From positions 19,265 to 83,264 of the forward strand of contig DEAA01000032.1 of assembly GCA_002346545.1 (NCBI GenBank): a stretch of DNA of 64,000 bases, given 5' to 3'. The DNA comes from Acidobacteria bacterium UBA2994. Lineage in GTDB: Bacteria > Acidobacteriota > Vicinamibacteria > Vicinamibacterales > UBA8438. Position 1 is the first letter of the stretch, and each line of letters starts with the position of its first letter. The notes under the pieces are model-generated. The model did no database searches and was not told where the DNA came from. It worked only from the letters and a program-made list of their open reading frames with translations. A program made the translations under genes and the position numbers. This document shows positions 53,741 through 62,469 of the stretch, in pieces.

Positions 53741-55396
53741 ATGATCAGGCGTGCGACCGTAGCGGTGGTCTTGTGTGGGGCGCTACTATGGGCCGGCCGG
53801 CAGCCCCCAATGGCTCAGCAGCCACGCGTGTCGGCTGGTGAGCGCGCCGGGTGCGAAGCGCTGCTCCTGACGCGAAACCTCACGCTAACCTATGCCGGTG
53901 TCCAGACGATCGGTGATGGCACGGCCTACTGTTACGTGAAGGGCATCCTCCCGCCTGCGATCGGCTTCCATGTGCAGCTGCCGTTTCCCGGTGATTGGAA
54001 CGGTCGGTTTCTGAAGTGGGGCGACGGTGGGAAAGATGGCGACCTCGACTTCGCCGACCATCGGGTGGCCGAAGGCTACGCGGTCGCCAACAGCAATATG
54101 GGGCACGACAGCGGCGCCGAGCCGGGGTCGTCGTTCGCGTGGAACAACCGGCAGGCCGAGATCGACTTCGGTTACCGGGCCGTGCACCTGACGACGGTAG
54201 CTGGCAAGGGCCTGGTACGCGCCTACTACGACCGGGCGCCCGAGTATTCCTACTTCGAAGGCTGCTCGACTGGTGGTCGCGAAGGGCTGATGGAGGCGCA
54301 GCGCTATCCGGACGACTTCGATGGGATCGTGGCTGGTGCACCCGCCAACCACTATCAGGATATGAACGCGGTCCGTGTCTGGCTGCTGCAGCGGATGTTC
54401 CGCGACGACTTTACCGGCGCGCTGGCGTTCGACACCGACGGTGACGGGCGCTTCGACAGCGTGCGCAAGATGGACCTGTTGGCCGACGCGGTACTCGCGC
54501 GCTGCGATGCCAACGACGGCATCACGGACGGGGTCATCGACGACCCGCTCGGTTGCGACTTTGATCCCGGGCGAGACCTGTCCAACCAGCGGTGCCCGGG
54601 GGACGTCGACGGCGAGACCTGCTTTACTAGTGCGCAGCTCCAGACCATTCGCGACTTTCACGAGGGGCCGAGCGACAGTCTCGAGCGTTCGATCTATGCC
54701 GGGAAGCCGATTGGCTCAGAGCGGGAGTGGACGCGGTTGTTCATTCCCTACACGGGCAACCGGTTCAACCCGGGCGCTGTGGGGCTCGGCGGTGATCACC
54801 TCAACTACTTGTTCTTCGACGAAGACCCCGGGGTGGCACCCCCCAATCTGATCGATCCGTCGAGCGAGGTGGACGCTGAGGCCATGCCGCCGCAGTGGGC
54901 GTGGTGGAACTTCGATATTCAGGACGTCCACGCAGGACGAGGCGATGTGATGCGAGCCATCACCGACGCTGTCGACCCTGATCTCACTGGGATGCTGGTG
55001 GAGAACGATGCGAAGCTGCTCATGTATCACGGTTGGGCCGACGCTCTCGTGGTGCCACAGCCCACGCTGACCTACTACCACGACGTGGTGGACACGACGT
55101 TCGGGGGCGACATGGATGCGGCTCGTCAGAAGGTGCGCTTGTTCATGGCGCCTGGCATGGGGCACTGCCGTGGTGGGGCCGGTCCAGACACCTGGGATCG
55201 GCTGCAGCCGCTGGTCGACTGGGTCGAGCGGGGCGCGGCGCCGGATGCACTGATCGCGACGCATCAGACCGATGGCGTGGTGGACAACGAGCGACCACTT
55301 TGTGCGGTGCCCGAGCGGGCGGTCTATACAGGGCCAGTCGGCGGCGAGAACGATCAGACAAATTGGGTAGCGGAGAACTTCACATGTCAGAGATGA
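53741..55396 (+). CDS. Tannase / feruloyl esterase family hydrolase, exported
   Basis: 551 residues; ATG at 53741 and signal peptide ATVAVVLCGALLWAGRQPPMAQ. The catalytic triad of the tannase/feruloyl esterase family is complete: S176 in GCSTGGR (with C175 ready for the conserved disulfide), D434 in GWADALVV and H475 in GMGHCRGG. The second disulfide partner is probably the Cys after H475. Substrates in the family are galloyl, feruloyl or other aromatic esters, hydrolysed outside the cytoplasm. The 3' end overlaps the start of a PQQ dehydrogenase, so the esterase and a quinoprotein are made together. This fits hydrolysis of an ester followed by oxidation of the released alcohol. Confidence 0.88.
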   Translation: MIRRATVAVVLCGALLWAGRQPPMAQQPRVSAGERAGCEALLLTRNLTLTYAGVQTIGDGTAYCYVKGILPPAIGFHVQLPFPGDWNGRFLKWGDGGKDGDLDFADHRVAEGYAVANSNMGHDSGAEPGSSFAWNNRQAEIDFGYRAVHLTTVAGKGLVRAYYDRAPEYSYFEGCSTGGREGLMEAQRYPDDFDGIVAGAPANHYQDMNAVRVWLLQRMFRDDFTGALAFDTDGDGRFDSVRKMDLLADAVLARCDANDGITDGVIDDPLGCDFDPGRDLSNQRCPGDVDGETCFTSAQLQTIRDFHEGPSDSLERSIYAGKPIGSEREWTRLFIPYTGNRFNPGAVGLGGDHLNYLFFDEDPGVAPPNLIDPSSEVDAEAMPPQWAWWNFDIQDVHAGRGDVMRAITDAVDPDLTGMLVENDAKLLMYHGWADALVVPQPTLTYYHDVVDTTFGGDMDAARQKVRLFMAPGMGHCRGGAGPDTWDRLQPLVDWVERGAAPDALIATHQTDGVVDNERPLCAVPERAVYTGPVGGENDQTNWVAENFTCQR

Positions 55397-57348
55397 CGCG
55401 GCTAATCACGATTGCGGCGTTGGCGCTGGTCCTCGGGGCAGAGCTCACGACCGCCCAGCATCCGCCCCCGGGTGAGTGGCACGCGTTTGGCGCCGACACG
55501 GGTAACTCGAAGTACTCGCCGCTCGACCAGATTGACGCCACCAACTTCACGGATCTTGAGATTGCCTGGCGTTGGGCGTCCATCTCGAAGGCGGTGGCAG
55601 ACACCCGTTCGGAGATCAATGCCGGTCTCTTCAAGGCGACAGCGCTGATGGCCGATGGGCTGGTGTACATTGCCACGGCCCTGAGCCAAGTAGCTGCGCT
55701 TGATCCCGGCACCGGGGCGTTGGTCTGGTACTACGATCCTAAGACTTACGACCAGCTCGACCGGCCGGCCAACATCGGATGGCAGCACCGCGGTGTGTCG
55801 TTCTGGCGGGACGGCGATACCGATGACACACGCATCTTCATCGCCACTCACGACCTGCGGCTGCACGGCCTCGACGCCAGAACTGGGGAGCTTGAAGCTG
55901 GGTTTGGAGATGGTGGCATCGTCGATCTCAGCACCACCCTCGGCCGAGAGATTGACCGCTCACGGATCACGCACTCGTCGCCGGTGGCGGTGGTGCGCGA
56001 CACGCTCGTCGTGGGCAGCTCGTTGACTGACCAGACCACGACCCGCGAAGCGCCACCTGGACACGTGCGCGGGTTCGATGCGCATACAGGCGCGATGAAG
56101 TGGATCTTTCACACTATTCCGCAGGGTGACGAGTTCGGCGTGGATAGCTGGGGCAATGAAAGTTGGCGCTACAGCGGGCACACGAACGTGTGGGGCAACA
56201 TGGCGGGCGACGACGAACTAGGCATCGTGTACCTGCCGATTAGCACGCCGACCAACGACTGGTATGGCGGGATGCGGCCGGGCGACAACCTGTTTGCCGA
56301 GAGCGTGGTGGCGGTCGATGTCGAGACCGGCCAGCGGCTCTGGCACTTCCAGGCGGTGCATCACGGATTGTGGGACTACGACTTCCCGACCGCTGGGAAC
56401 ATGCTCGACATCACGGTGGACGGTCGCGACATCCGTGCCTATGCCCAGGCGAGTAAGCAGGCGTTCACCTATGTCTTCGACGCTGCTACCGGCGAGCCGG
56501 TGTGGCCGATCGAGGAGCGGCCGGTGCTGGCGGGCGATGTGCCCGGCGAGTGGTACTCGCCGACGCAACCGTTCCCCACCAAGCCGGCTCCTTTCGACCT
56601 GCAGGGCATCACCGTTGATGACCTGATTGACTTCACGCCTGAGCTACGCGCCGAGGCGATCGAGATTGCCGACCGCGCGGTTCTCGGTCCCATCTTCCTG
56701 CCACCCACGGTGCGCGGGCAGCCGAAGCCGATCATCCAGTCGCCAGGACCGGGCGGCGGCGTGAACTGGCCTGGTACCGCCGTTGATCCAGAGACCGGCA
56801 CCATGTTCATCCCGTCGCAGACACGTTTGCGCGCTCTCGAGGTCGTGGAGTACGAGCCGCCGGCCACGGTCGGCTACTTTACTGACCCGTGGGCCGTGCC
56901 GGTGCCGGGGCCGAGAGGCTTGCCGTTGGTCAAGCCGCCTTACAAGCGGATTACTGCGATCGACATGAACTCGGGCGACCACGCTTGGATGAGCCCGCAC
57001 GGCGACGGACCGCGCAATCACCCGGCGCTGCGCGATCTGAATCTGCCGGCGCTCGGCGGCCATAGTGGTATCCATGGCGGCGGCCCGTTGGCCACCAAGA
57101 CGCTGCTCATCGTGAATTCTGGCGCCCGCTACGTCGAAGACATGGCCGAGTCAGCCCGGGCGCTCACCGCGTACCACAAGCGGACCGGCGAGTATCTCGG
57201 CTCGGTGATGCTGCCGGCCGTACCGTCGGGTAACGCGATGACCTATCTGTGGGAAGGGACGCAGTATGTCGTGGTCGCTGTGGGCGGCGGCGGCGGCGCG
57301 GCGGCGCCTGAACTGATTGCGCTGGCGTTGCCGACCTCTGAATCTTGA
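55384..57348 (+). CDS. PQQ-dependent dehydrogenase, glucose-dehydrogenase-like, exported, coupled to tannase
   Basis: 654 residues from the ATG at 55384, which has GGAG (55372-55375) eight bases upstream; another ATG at 55393 makes a classic ATGA overlap with the tannase stop. Either way translation is coupled. Signal peptide TRLITIAALALVLGAELTTAQ, then GEWHAFGADTGNSKYSPLDQI. Active-site pair D331 and D333 in HHGLWDYDFP; Lys in ASKQAF. No haem motif. Closest in layout to 5824-7953 and 19591-21687. It ends with a GGGGGAA-type glycine run (VGGGGGAAAPELIALALP). Substrate unknown; the tannase partner suggests a polyol or aromatic alcohol released by ester cleavage. Confidence 0.9.
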   Translation: MSEMTRLITIAALALVLGAELTTAQHPPPGEWHAFGADTGNSKYSPLDQIDATNFTDLEIAWRWASISKAVADTRSEINAGLFKATALMADGLVYIATALSQVAALDPGTGALVWYYDPKTYDQLDRPANIGWQHRGVSFWRDGDTDDTRIFIATHDLRLHGLDARTGELEAGFGDGGIVDLSTTLGREIDRSRITHSSPVAVVRDTLVVGSSLTDQTTTREAPPGHVRGFDAHTGAMKWIFHTIPQGDEFGVDSWGNESWRYSGHTNVWGNMAGDDELGIVYLPISTPTNDWYGGMRPGDNLFAESVVAVDVETGQRLWHFQAVHHGLWDYDFPTAGNMLDITVDGRDIRAYAQASKQAFTYVFDAATGEPVWPIEERPVLAGDVPGEWYSPTQPFPTKPAPFDLQGITVDDLIDFTPELRAEAIEIADRAVLGPIFLPPTVRGQPKPIIQSPGPGGGVNWPGTAVDPETGTMFIPSQTRLRALEVVEYEPPATVGYFTDPWAVPVPGPRGLPLVKPPYKRITAIDMNSGDHAWMSPHGDGPRNHPALRDLNLPALGGHSGIHGGGPLATKTLLIVNSGARYVEDMAESARALTAYHKRTGEYLGSVMLPAVPSGNAMTYLWEGTQYVVVAVGGGGGAAAPELIALALPTSES

Positions 57349-57423
57349 CCCCGCTTGACCCGGCTGCCATCCTTGGCGGGTTCTGGACCGTACGAAAGGC
57401 GCGACAACATCTAAGGAGACGGA

Positions 57424-58353
57424 ATGAAATCGTGGTGGATATCCCTAGGGTTGCTGATCGTTAGCGCGACCAGCGTCGGGGCGCAGGAAGCGCGGTCGAT
57501 TCTGTTCATTGGCAACAGCTTCACTTACGGGCACGGGTCGGCCGTGCGTTACTGGCGGCCGGATACGGTCACTGACCTGAACCGAGAGGGTGTCGGCGGC
57601 GTGCCGGCTCTGTTTAAGGCGTTCACCACACAGGTGGGCGTGCCCTATGACGTTTACCTCGAGACACGCGGTGGCTCGTCCATCGACTTTCACCTGCAGG
57701 AGAAGCGGGCCGAGATCACTCGGCAGCCCTGGGACGTGGTCGTAGCCCACGGATTCAGCACACTCGATCCTCAGAATCCGGGTGACCCGACGGCGTTGCT
57801 GCGGTCGGGCCGGAACATGGCTGAGTTGCTCGTGGCTAGAAACCCTGATGTTGACTTCTATGTCACCGCCACGTGGTCTCGTCCCGATCTGACTTACCAG
57901 GACGGCTCGCCCTGGTCCGGAAAATCGATCGATACGATGGGTATCGATGTGAATGCGGCCTACAGCCGGCTGGCGGCCGAGGTCGACGGCGTGAAGGGGG
58001 TGAACCCGGTGGGCCTGGCGTTCAACCGGGCGATGAGCGCCGGGGTGGCCGACCCGAATCCCTACGACGGGATCGCCGTTGACCAGGTCGACCTCTATAC
58101 TTTCGACCACTACCACGCGAGCTCGTTCGGCTACTACCTTGAAGCACTCGTCGTGTTTGGCAACGTGACCGGCGTCGACCCGCTGGTACTGGGAAGTAGC
58201 GAGTGTTCAGGGTTCGAGCTGGGGATGTCCGGCGCGCAGGCTGAAGCGCTGCAGCAGGTAGCCCACGACGAGCTCGTGGCGGCTGGTGTGGTGCTGAAGA
58301 AGCCTGCCGGATTGACGATGCCCGCCCGCGCGTCGAGCTGCGCTACCCCGTAA
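57424..58353 (+). CDS. Exported SGNH/GDSL-type hydrolase
   Basis: 309 residues; ATG at 57424 with AAGGAG at 57413-57418. Signal peptide KSWWISLGLLIVSATSVGAQ. Block I is FIGNSFTYGHG (S32 as nucleophile), and the last block is D228-H229-Y230-H231-A-S, giving the D-x-x-H pair of SGNH esterases. A Gly-containing block II (TRGGSSIDFHL) and an HGFST segment at block III are present. It probably removes acyl groups from polysaccharide or other substrates in the periplasm. Same strand as the tannase/PQQ pair, 75 bp away, so it may belong to the same transcript. Confidence 0.82.
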   Translation: MKSWWISLGLLIVSATSVGAQEARSILFIGNSFTYGHGSAVRYWRPDTVTDLNREGVGGVPALFKAFTTQVGVPYDVYLETRGGSSIDFHLQEKRAEITRQPWDVVVAHGFSTLDPQNPGDPTALLRSGRNMAELLVARNPDVDFYVTATWSRPDLTYQDGSPWSGKSIDTMGIDVNAAYSRLAAEVDGVKGVNPVGLAFNRAMSAGVADPNPYDGIAVDQVDLYTFDHYHASSFGYYLEALVVFGNVTGVDPLVLGSSECSGFELGMSGAQAEALQQVAHDELVAAGVVLKKPAGLTMPARASSCATP

Positions 58354-58359
58354 CCGATC

Positions 58360-58388
58360 GGGTGCCCGTGCCTTTGGTGCGGGCACCC
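58360..58388 (+). terminator. GC-rich hairpin after the SGNH gene
   Basis: GGGTGCCCG (58360-58368) pairs perfectly with CGGGCACCC (58380-58388), and the inner bases TGCC/GGTG extend the stem with wobble pairs. Six bases after the SGNH stop. No T tract follows. Confidence 0.6.
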
Positions 58389-58475
58389 TGTCTGCCAGCT
58401 GGCTAAGCCCGTTGTCGACGACCACCAGCCTGAGCGACGCGTGTTCCCGCGGCATGACGGACCATTGCCGGCCGG

Positions 58476-61037
58476 CTACAGCGCGCTAAGCGCTTCTCGC
58501 TGGCGGGTCAGCCGCGATTCGCGTTCACGGGCGAACTTCGCCACACCCTCGAAGATCGAGTTTTGGTCGAGGCGCGACTCGGTGATGACTTCCGGTTCAA
58601 GACCGCCGCTGCGCCAGCGGTCGTCGAAGTCGGCATACATCGAGTATTCCTCGGTGAGTGGGCCGAGGTTGGGGATGGGGGGCACCCGCTTGGTCATCGT
58701 GCTGATAACCATGCAGTCGTAGCGGGCGGTCTCTGGCAGGATGGACTGCCGATACGCCTCGGATTGGAAGCCGAAGAGCTCGGTGCTGATCACGGCCGCG
58801 ATCCGCACATTGATGCCGGCCTCCTCGAGACGCGGAATCACGCCGACCAGATTGGACGACGAACTCGAACCCTGCACGAAGATGGTGCCCATCTGTGGAG
58901 CGTCCGGGGCGTAATCCCGGATCAGATACACCCCCTTGGCGGCGGCCTTCACATCGGTGTCAGCGAACGTCGAGCGGTCGGCGACGTGGAAGTCGGGCCG
59001 TGCCACGTGGATGACGATGATGCCGAGCTCCTTGATTTCGAGTGCCTTCTGCACCGCCGCGAAGTAGCCTGGCGCCACGTCGTTGTAGTCCCAGAAGTAC
59101 AGGTTCACCACCTGGTTGCGTGGCAGGAGCGTCCAGGTCTGCGGTGCGAAGATGCCGAAGTGGGTGCGGGCGTCGGCGGCGGTCTCCGGACCGGAATGTC
59201 CGGCGAGCACGTGGAGCACCCCCAATTCGAACGGACTGTCCTGGTTCATCTGCGAGAACACCCGGGCCGGGGTGTACATCAGCGGCGTGAAGGCGCCGTA
59301 GGTGCCGGAGATGCCCCAGACCCCGGCGAAGTTTGACGGGTCGGTCGACGCGTTCTGGCTGACCATCCCGATGATGGTCGAGGCGTTGCCCGCCTCCTGG
59401 ATGGCTGCCTTTAAGCGGGTGCCGAGCGGGTTCTCCACCGGATCGTAGTGGCCCAGCAGGTTGGCCTTCTCGATGTTGATCGAGTTTGAGAGGTCGGCCG
59501 CCATCGTCAGGAACCGGCCATCGGTCACGTAGTTCAGCCAGGCGCCGATCTCGCTTACGGCCCGGCGCGGGCCCTTCTGCTGACCCGGCTCGGCAAAGAG
59601 CGATATCTGTCGTTCGACCATGGCGCCGCTCCGGGCGTTGGTGACCACCACGTCCTGCGGCGCGGTCGGCAGCTGCTCTACTTTCAGTCGATCGTCGAGG
59701 AATGGGTTGGTGGTGGCGTCAATCCGGAGCGTCGGAGTTCGAGCCACCGAGCCGGCGATGTTGACCACGCGCTCGGCTATCCAGGCGCCGAGGCCGTCGC
59801 GCGAATCGAGCACCGACATTAACCGGTCGACGTTGGTCTTGAACTGCACCAATCGGTCGGCGTAGGTTGCAGGCTCGCCGTCACGGATGCCGTCGAACTC
59901 GATGCCGTACGTGCGTTCGAACGACTCGGCTAACGTGACGAAGTACGGGTCATTTAGCTTGAAGCCGTAAGGGTGCGACGGGTAGCCGATGATCTGTTCC
60001 GTGTCGCCGATCTTTCCGTTGCGCCCGGCTGGCCACCAACCCTTGGTGGTTGAGCCCACCAGTGCCATAGGTCGACGGTCATCGGCTGGCCATTCCTCCA
60101 TCACCCTGTAGGCCGCCATCACCTGGTCGAAGTCGTTACCGTCTTCGATGGTGAACACGTTCCAGCCGTAGGACACCCACTGCTGGACTAGGTCGTAGTC
60201 GCTGTAGCTCGGTTTTACCACTCCGCCGATCAGGCTGTCGTCGATGCCCGCGTTGTTGTTTGAGATGAGCACCCGGAGCCGCTTGCCGACCTGCTGCGAG
60301 AGGGCGATGCTCTTGAGTTCCTGGGCGTGGCCCTCGGTCAGCGCGAACTCGCCTTCGAGCGCCACCACCTTCATCTCGGGCGGTCCGCCGATGTAGTCCC
60401 AGAAGAGCGCCTTGCCGGCCGCGGTTGTGATGCCGATGCCGGAGGGCCCGCCATTGACGTCGTTGGTGACATCGATCGACTCGGCGTGGCCAGACAGGGC
60501 ACGGATGCCGCGGCCCCGCGCCTCGGCAAACAGCGGATGGTCGCTGAGACCGTTGTCAGCGAGCAACGTTTCGAGCGCGCCCGAACCGCGCCGGAACCCC
60601 AGCGCGTCGACCGGCAGCATGGCAACGTCTGGCGCGCAGGCGAAGCGGTCCTCTCCGGTCGCTTCGTGCTGACGGCGCAGCGCCTCGTAGAGCACCATCC
60701 AGAGCGCGTAACAGGTCGGGATGCAGTGGCCGCCGGCCAGCATGAACTTGTCGGTGCAGGGTAGCTTGGGCTGGCGGAGGTCGTAGCGCAGCCCGCCATA
60801 CTCGGGTCCACCCAGATGGCACGCTACGTTGTAGGGCGTGTAGGCCAGCGGTCCGCCGAAATGACCGGTCTGGGCGTAGTTGCCCATGAGGCAGAGCTGC
60901 ATCGCGGTCAGGAACGCGACGTCGTCATAGCGTTGCCGTTCGTAGTCGGGAAGCTCGATGGCATGCGGGTGAGCTTCGCTTGCCGCCGTCACCGTGTGGA
61001 GTGTGATCGTCTGACCTGCCGGAGCGTCTGTTGTCAT
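58476..61037 (-). CDS. Transketolase / pyruvate-dehydrogenase-E1-like thiamine enzyme
   Basis: 853 residues, ATG at 61037. The thiamine-diphosphate domain holds a G-E-G-type motif in VVALEGEFALTEGH with the closing NNN about 27 residues on (LRVLISNNNAG). The transketolase-like Pyr domain follows, then a C-terminal domain with GTIFVQGSSSSSN and GFQSEAYRQ. The N-terminal region has GHFGGPLAYTPY, replacing the usual GHxxP. Several features differ from textbook TktA: longer, no standard GHP, and a long TPP-proximal insertion. It may be a transketolase-like enzyme of changed specificity rather than pentose-phosphate transketolase; no sugar-phosphate gene lies nearby. Cytoplasmic. Confidence 0.78.
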   Translation of the reverse strand: MTTDAPAGQTITLHTVTAASEAHPHAIELPDYERQRYDDVAFLTAMQLCLMGNYAQTGHFGGPLAYTPYNVACHLGGPEYGGLRYDLRQPKLPCTDKFMLAGGHCIPTCYALWMVLYEALRRQHEATGEDRFACAPDVAMLPVDALGFRRGSGALETLLADNGLSDHPLFAEARGRGIRALSGHAESIDVTNDVNGGPSGIGITTAAGKALFWDYIGGPPEMKVVALEGEFALTEGHAQELKSIALSQQVGKRLRVLISNNNAGIDDSLIGGVVKPSYSDYDLVQQWVSYGWNVFTIEDGNDFDQVMAAYRVMEEWPADDRRPMALVGSTTKGWWPAGRNGKIGDTEQIIGYPSHPYGFKLNDPYFVTLAESFERTYGIEFDGIRDGEPATYADRLVQFKTNVDRLMSVLDSRDGLGAWIAERVVNIAGSVARTPTLRIDATTNPFLDDRLKVEQLPTAPQDVVVTNARSGAMVERQISLFAEPGQQKGPRRAVSEIGAWLNYVTDGRFLTMAADLSNSINIEKANLLGHYDPVENPLGTRLKAAIQEAGNASTIIGMVSQNASTDPSNFAGVWGISGTYGAFTPLMYTPARVFSQMNQDSPFELGVLHVLAGHSGPETAADARTHFGIFAPQTWTLLPRNQVVNLYFWDYNDVAPGYFAAVQKALEIKELGIIVIHVARPDFHVADRSTFADTDVKAAAKGVYLIRDYAPDAPQMGTIFVQGSSSSSNLVGVIPRLEEAGINVRIAAVISTELFGFQSEAYRQSILPETARYDCMVISTMTKRVPPIPNLGPLTEEYSMYADFDDRWRSGGLEPEVITESRLDQNSIFEGVAKFARERESRLTRQREALSAL

Positions 61038-61142
61038 CGTGAGTCTGGACCTCGCCTCAGCGGGATACTACACTTCGCCGGGAGCGGTGTCAGTCATCAC
61101 GACCCACCGCAGGGAAGCCCCAGCAAACCAACTGAGGATGTC

Positions 61143-62288
61143 ATGAGGATCAAGTCACTGCTTATCGCTGCCGCCGTCCTAGCCGTTATGGCCGGCGTCG
61201 CGGCTCCTGATGCCGCGGCGCAGTTCCGTGCGGCCGAGTTCGAATACGGGGAGCGGTTCGACCTGCCGGAGGGTGAGGCGGCCGAGATCTGGAACCCTGC
61301 GATGAAGAAGCTCATCGAGGGTGGCCCGATGGTGGGCGGTACCGTTCGCGCCACCGACCCGCGCACCTACTGCGCGATGGCCGCGGCCGGTTACGACTTC
61401 ATCTGGGTGGAGATGCAGCACGAAGCCATCGACTGGGAGCAGGTGGCCCGGATGTGGCGCACATGCCCCGGACCGGCGGCGCCTGGTGTCCGCGTGGCCT
61501 ACGCCGATGAGCGTGAGATTCAGCACGCTACAGACATGGGCGCGGCCGTGATCGTGGTGCCGACGGTAGACTCGGTCGAAGAGGCGCAGGAAGCGGTCAA
61601 CTGGACCTACTTCCCGCCGATGGGGCGCCGGAGCGCCGGCGGCGGCCAGGGGCCGAGCAGCCTCTGGAATGACGTGCCTGGTGGCTACCGCCAAACCTGG
61701 AACGACAACGTCGTGCTGATCCTGATGATCGAGACTCTGGAAGGGGTCGAGGCGGCGCGCGAGATCGCCAAGATCCCGGGTGTCGACGGGCTGTTCGCCG
61801 CGAGCGGCGACCTGGGTAACTTCTCCGGCTACGGCGAGGGCGATGCCGAGTACGACGCCATCATCACCGAGGTGGCCGAGGCGGCGCTCGAGGCCGGGAT
61901 TCACGCCTGCGCGCCGCTTCGCTGGGCGGACCGGCCGCACTACACCTGCTTCCAGGCAGGTACTGAAGGCGCCAACATCCGTCGCGGTGCCGCGGCCGAG
62001 TTAGCCCAGGCCAACGACCGGTTCGGGAACAGCGGCGCCGGCGGCACCGAGCCTACCGGTTCCGGCACGGTGGCTCTGCTGGCCAACCTGACCGCCGACT
62101 GCGGATCGATCACCTATGAGGCGGATTGCAACGCGTCGTTCGAGGCCGCGGCCACTGCGGCAGCCGGCATGAGTGCCGATGAGCAGGAGCGGGTGGTTCG
62201 CCGGTTGCGCCAGGTGCTTGGCGCCAACCCGAACCACGCCGACCGGCTGCGCGGCATCGCCCAGCGAGCCGGTCTGTCGCTCGACTAG
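61143..62288 (+). CDS. HpcH/HpaI-family aldolase with signal peptide
   Basis: 381 residues from the ATG at 61143 (GAGG at 61133-61136). Signal peptide RIKSLLIAAAVLAVMAGVAAPDAAAQ is clear and unexpected, because HpcH/HpaI class II pyruvate aldolases work in the cytoplasm. The barrel follows: H93 and E94 in WVEMQHEAID, R117 in GVRVAYADE, and the metal ligands E197 in MIETLEGVEAAREI and D223 in AASGDLGNF. After the barrel a ~100-residue tail (SGTVALLANLTADCGSIT... ) with two cysteines and a terminal helix is not part of the family. Either the enzyme cleaves an aldol in the periplasm or this is a binding protein derived from it. Divergent from the transketolase-like gene, 105 bp apart. Confidence 0.85.
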   Translation: MRIKSLLIAAAVLAVMAGVAAPDAAAQFRAAEFEYGERFDLPEGEAAEIWNPAMKKLIEGGPMVGGTVRATDPRTYCAMAAAGYDFIWVEMQHEAIDWEQVARMWRTCPGPAAPGVRVAYADEREIQHATDMGAAVIVVPTVDSVEEAQEAVNWTYFPPMGRRSAGGGQGPSSLWNDVPGGYRQTWNDNVVLILMIETLEGVEAAREIAKIPGVDGLFAASGDLGNFSGYGEGDAEYDAIITEVAEAALEAGIHACAPLRWADRPHYTCFQAGTEGANIRRGAAAELAQANDRFGNSGAGGTEPTGSGTVALLANLTADCGSITYEADCNASFEAAATAAAGMSADEQERVVRRLRQVLGANPNHADRLRGIAQRAGLSLD

Positions 62289-62312
62289 CGACATCCCCCG
62301 CTGTCGTTTGCA

Positions 62313-62346
62313 CGGGAGGACGGGGCACAGACACCTCGTCCTCCCG
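62313..62346 (+). terminator. 10-bp hairpin after the aldolase gene
   Basis: CGGGAGGACG (62313-62322) pairs perfectly with CGTCCTCCCG (62337-62346), 24 bp after the stop. No T tract. Confidence 0.6.
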
Positions 62347-62469
62347 CACCACATGTCATCCGCCCGGGCCGTAGTCCGCCCTCCTGCATGATCAGGATTG
62401 GGATCATCGCACCGGCGAGAACGGATAACGTCAGCAGGCGCACAAATCTGAGTTTTAGCGGCTGGAGCG

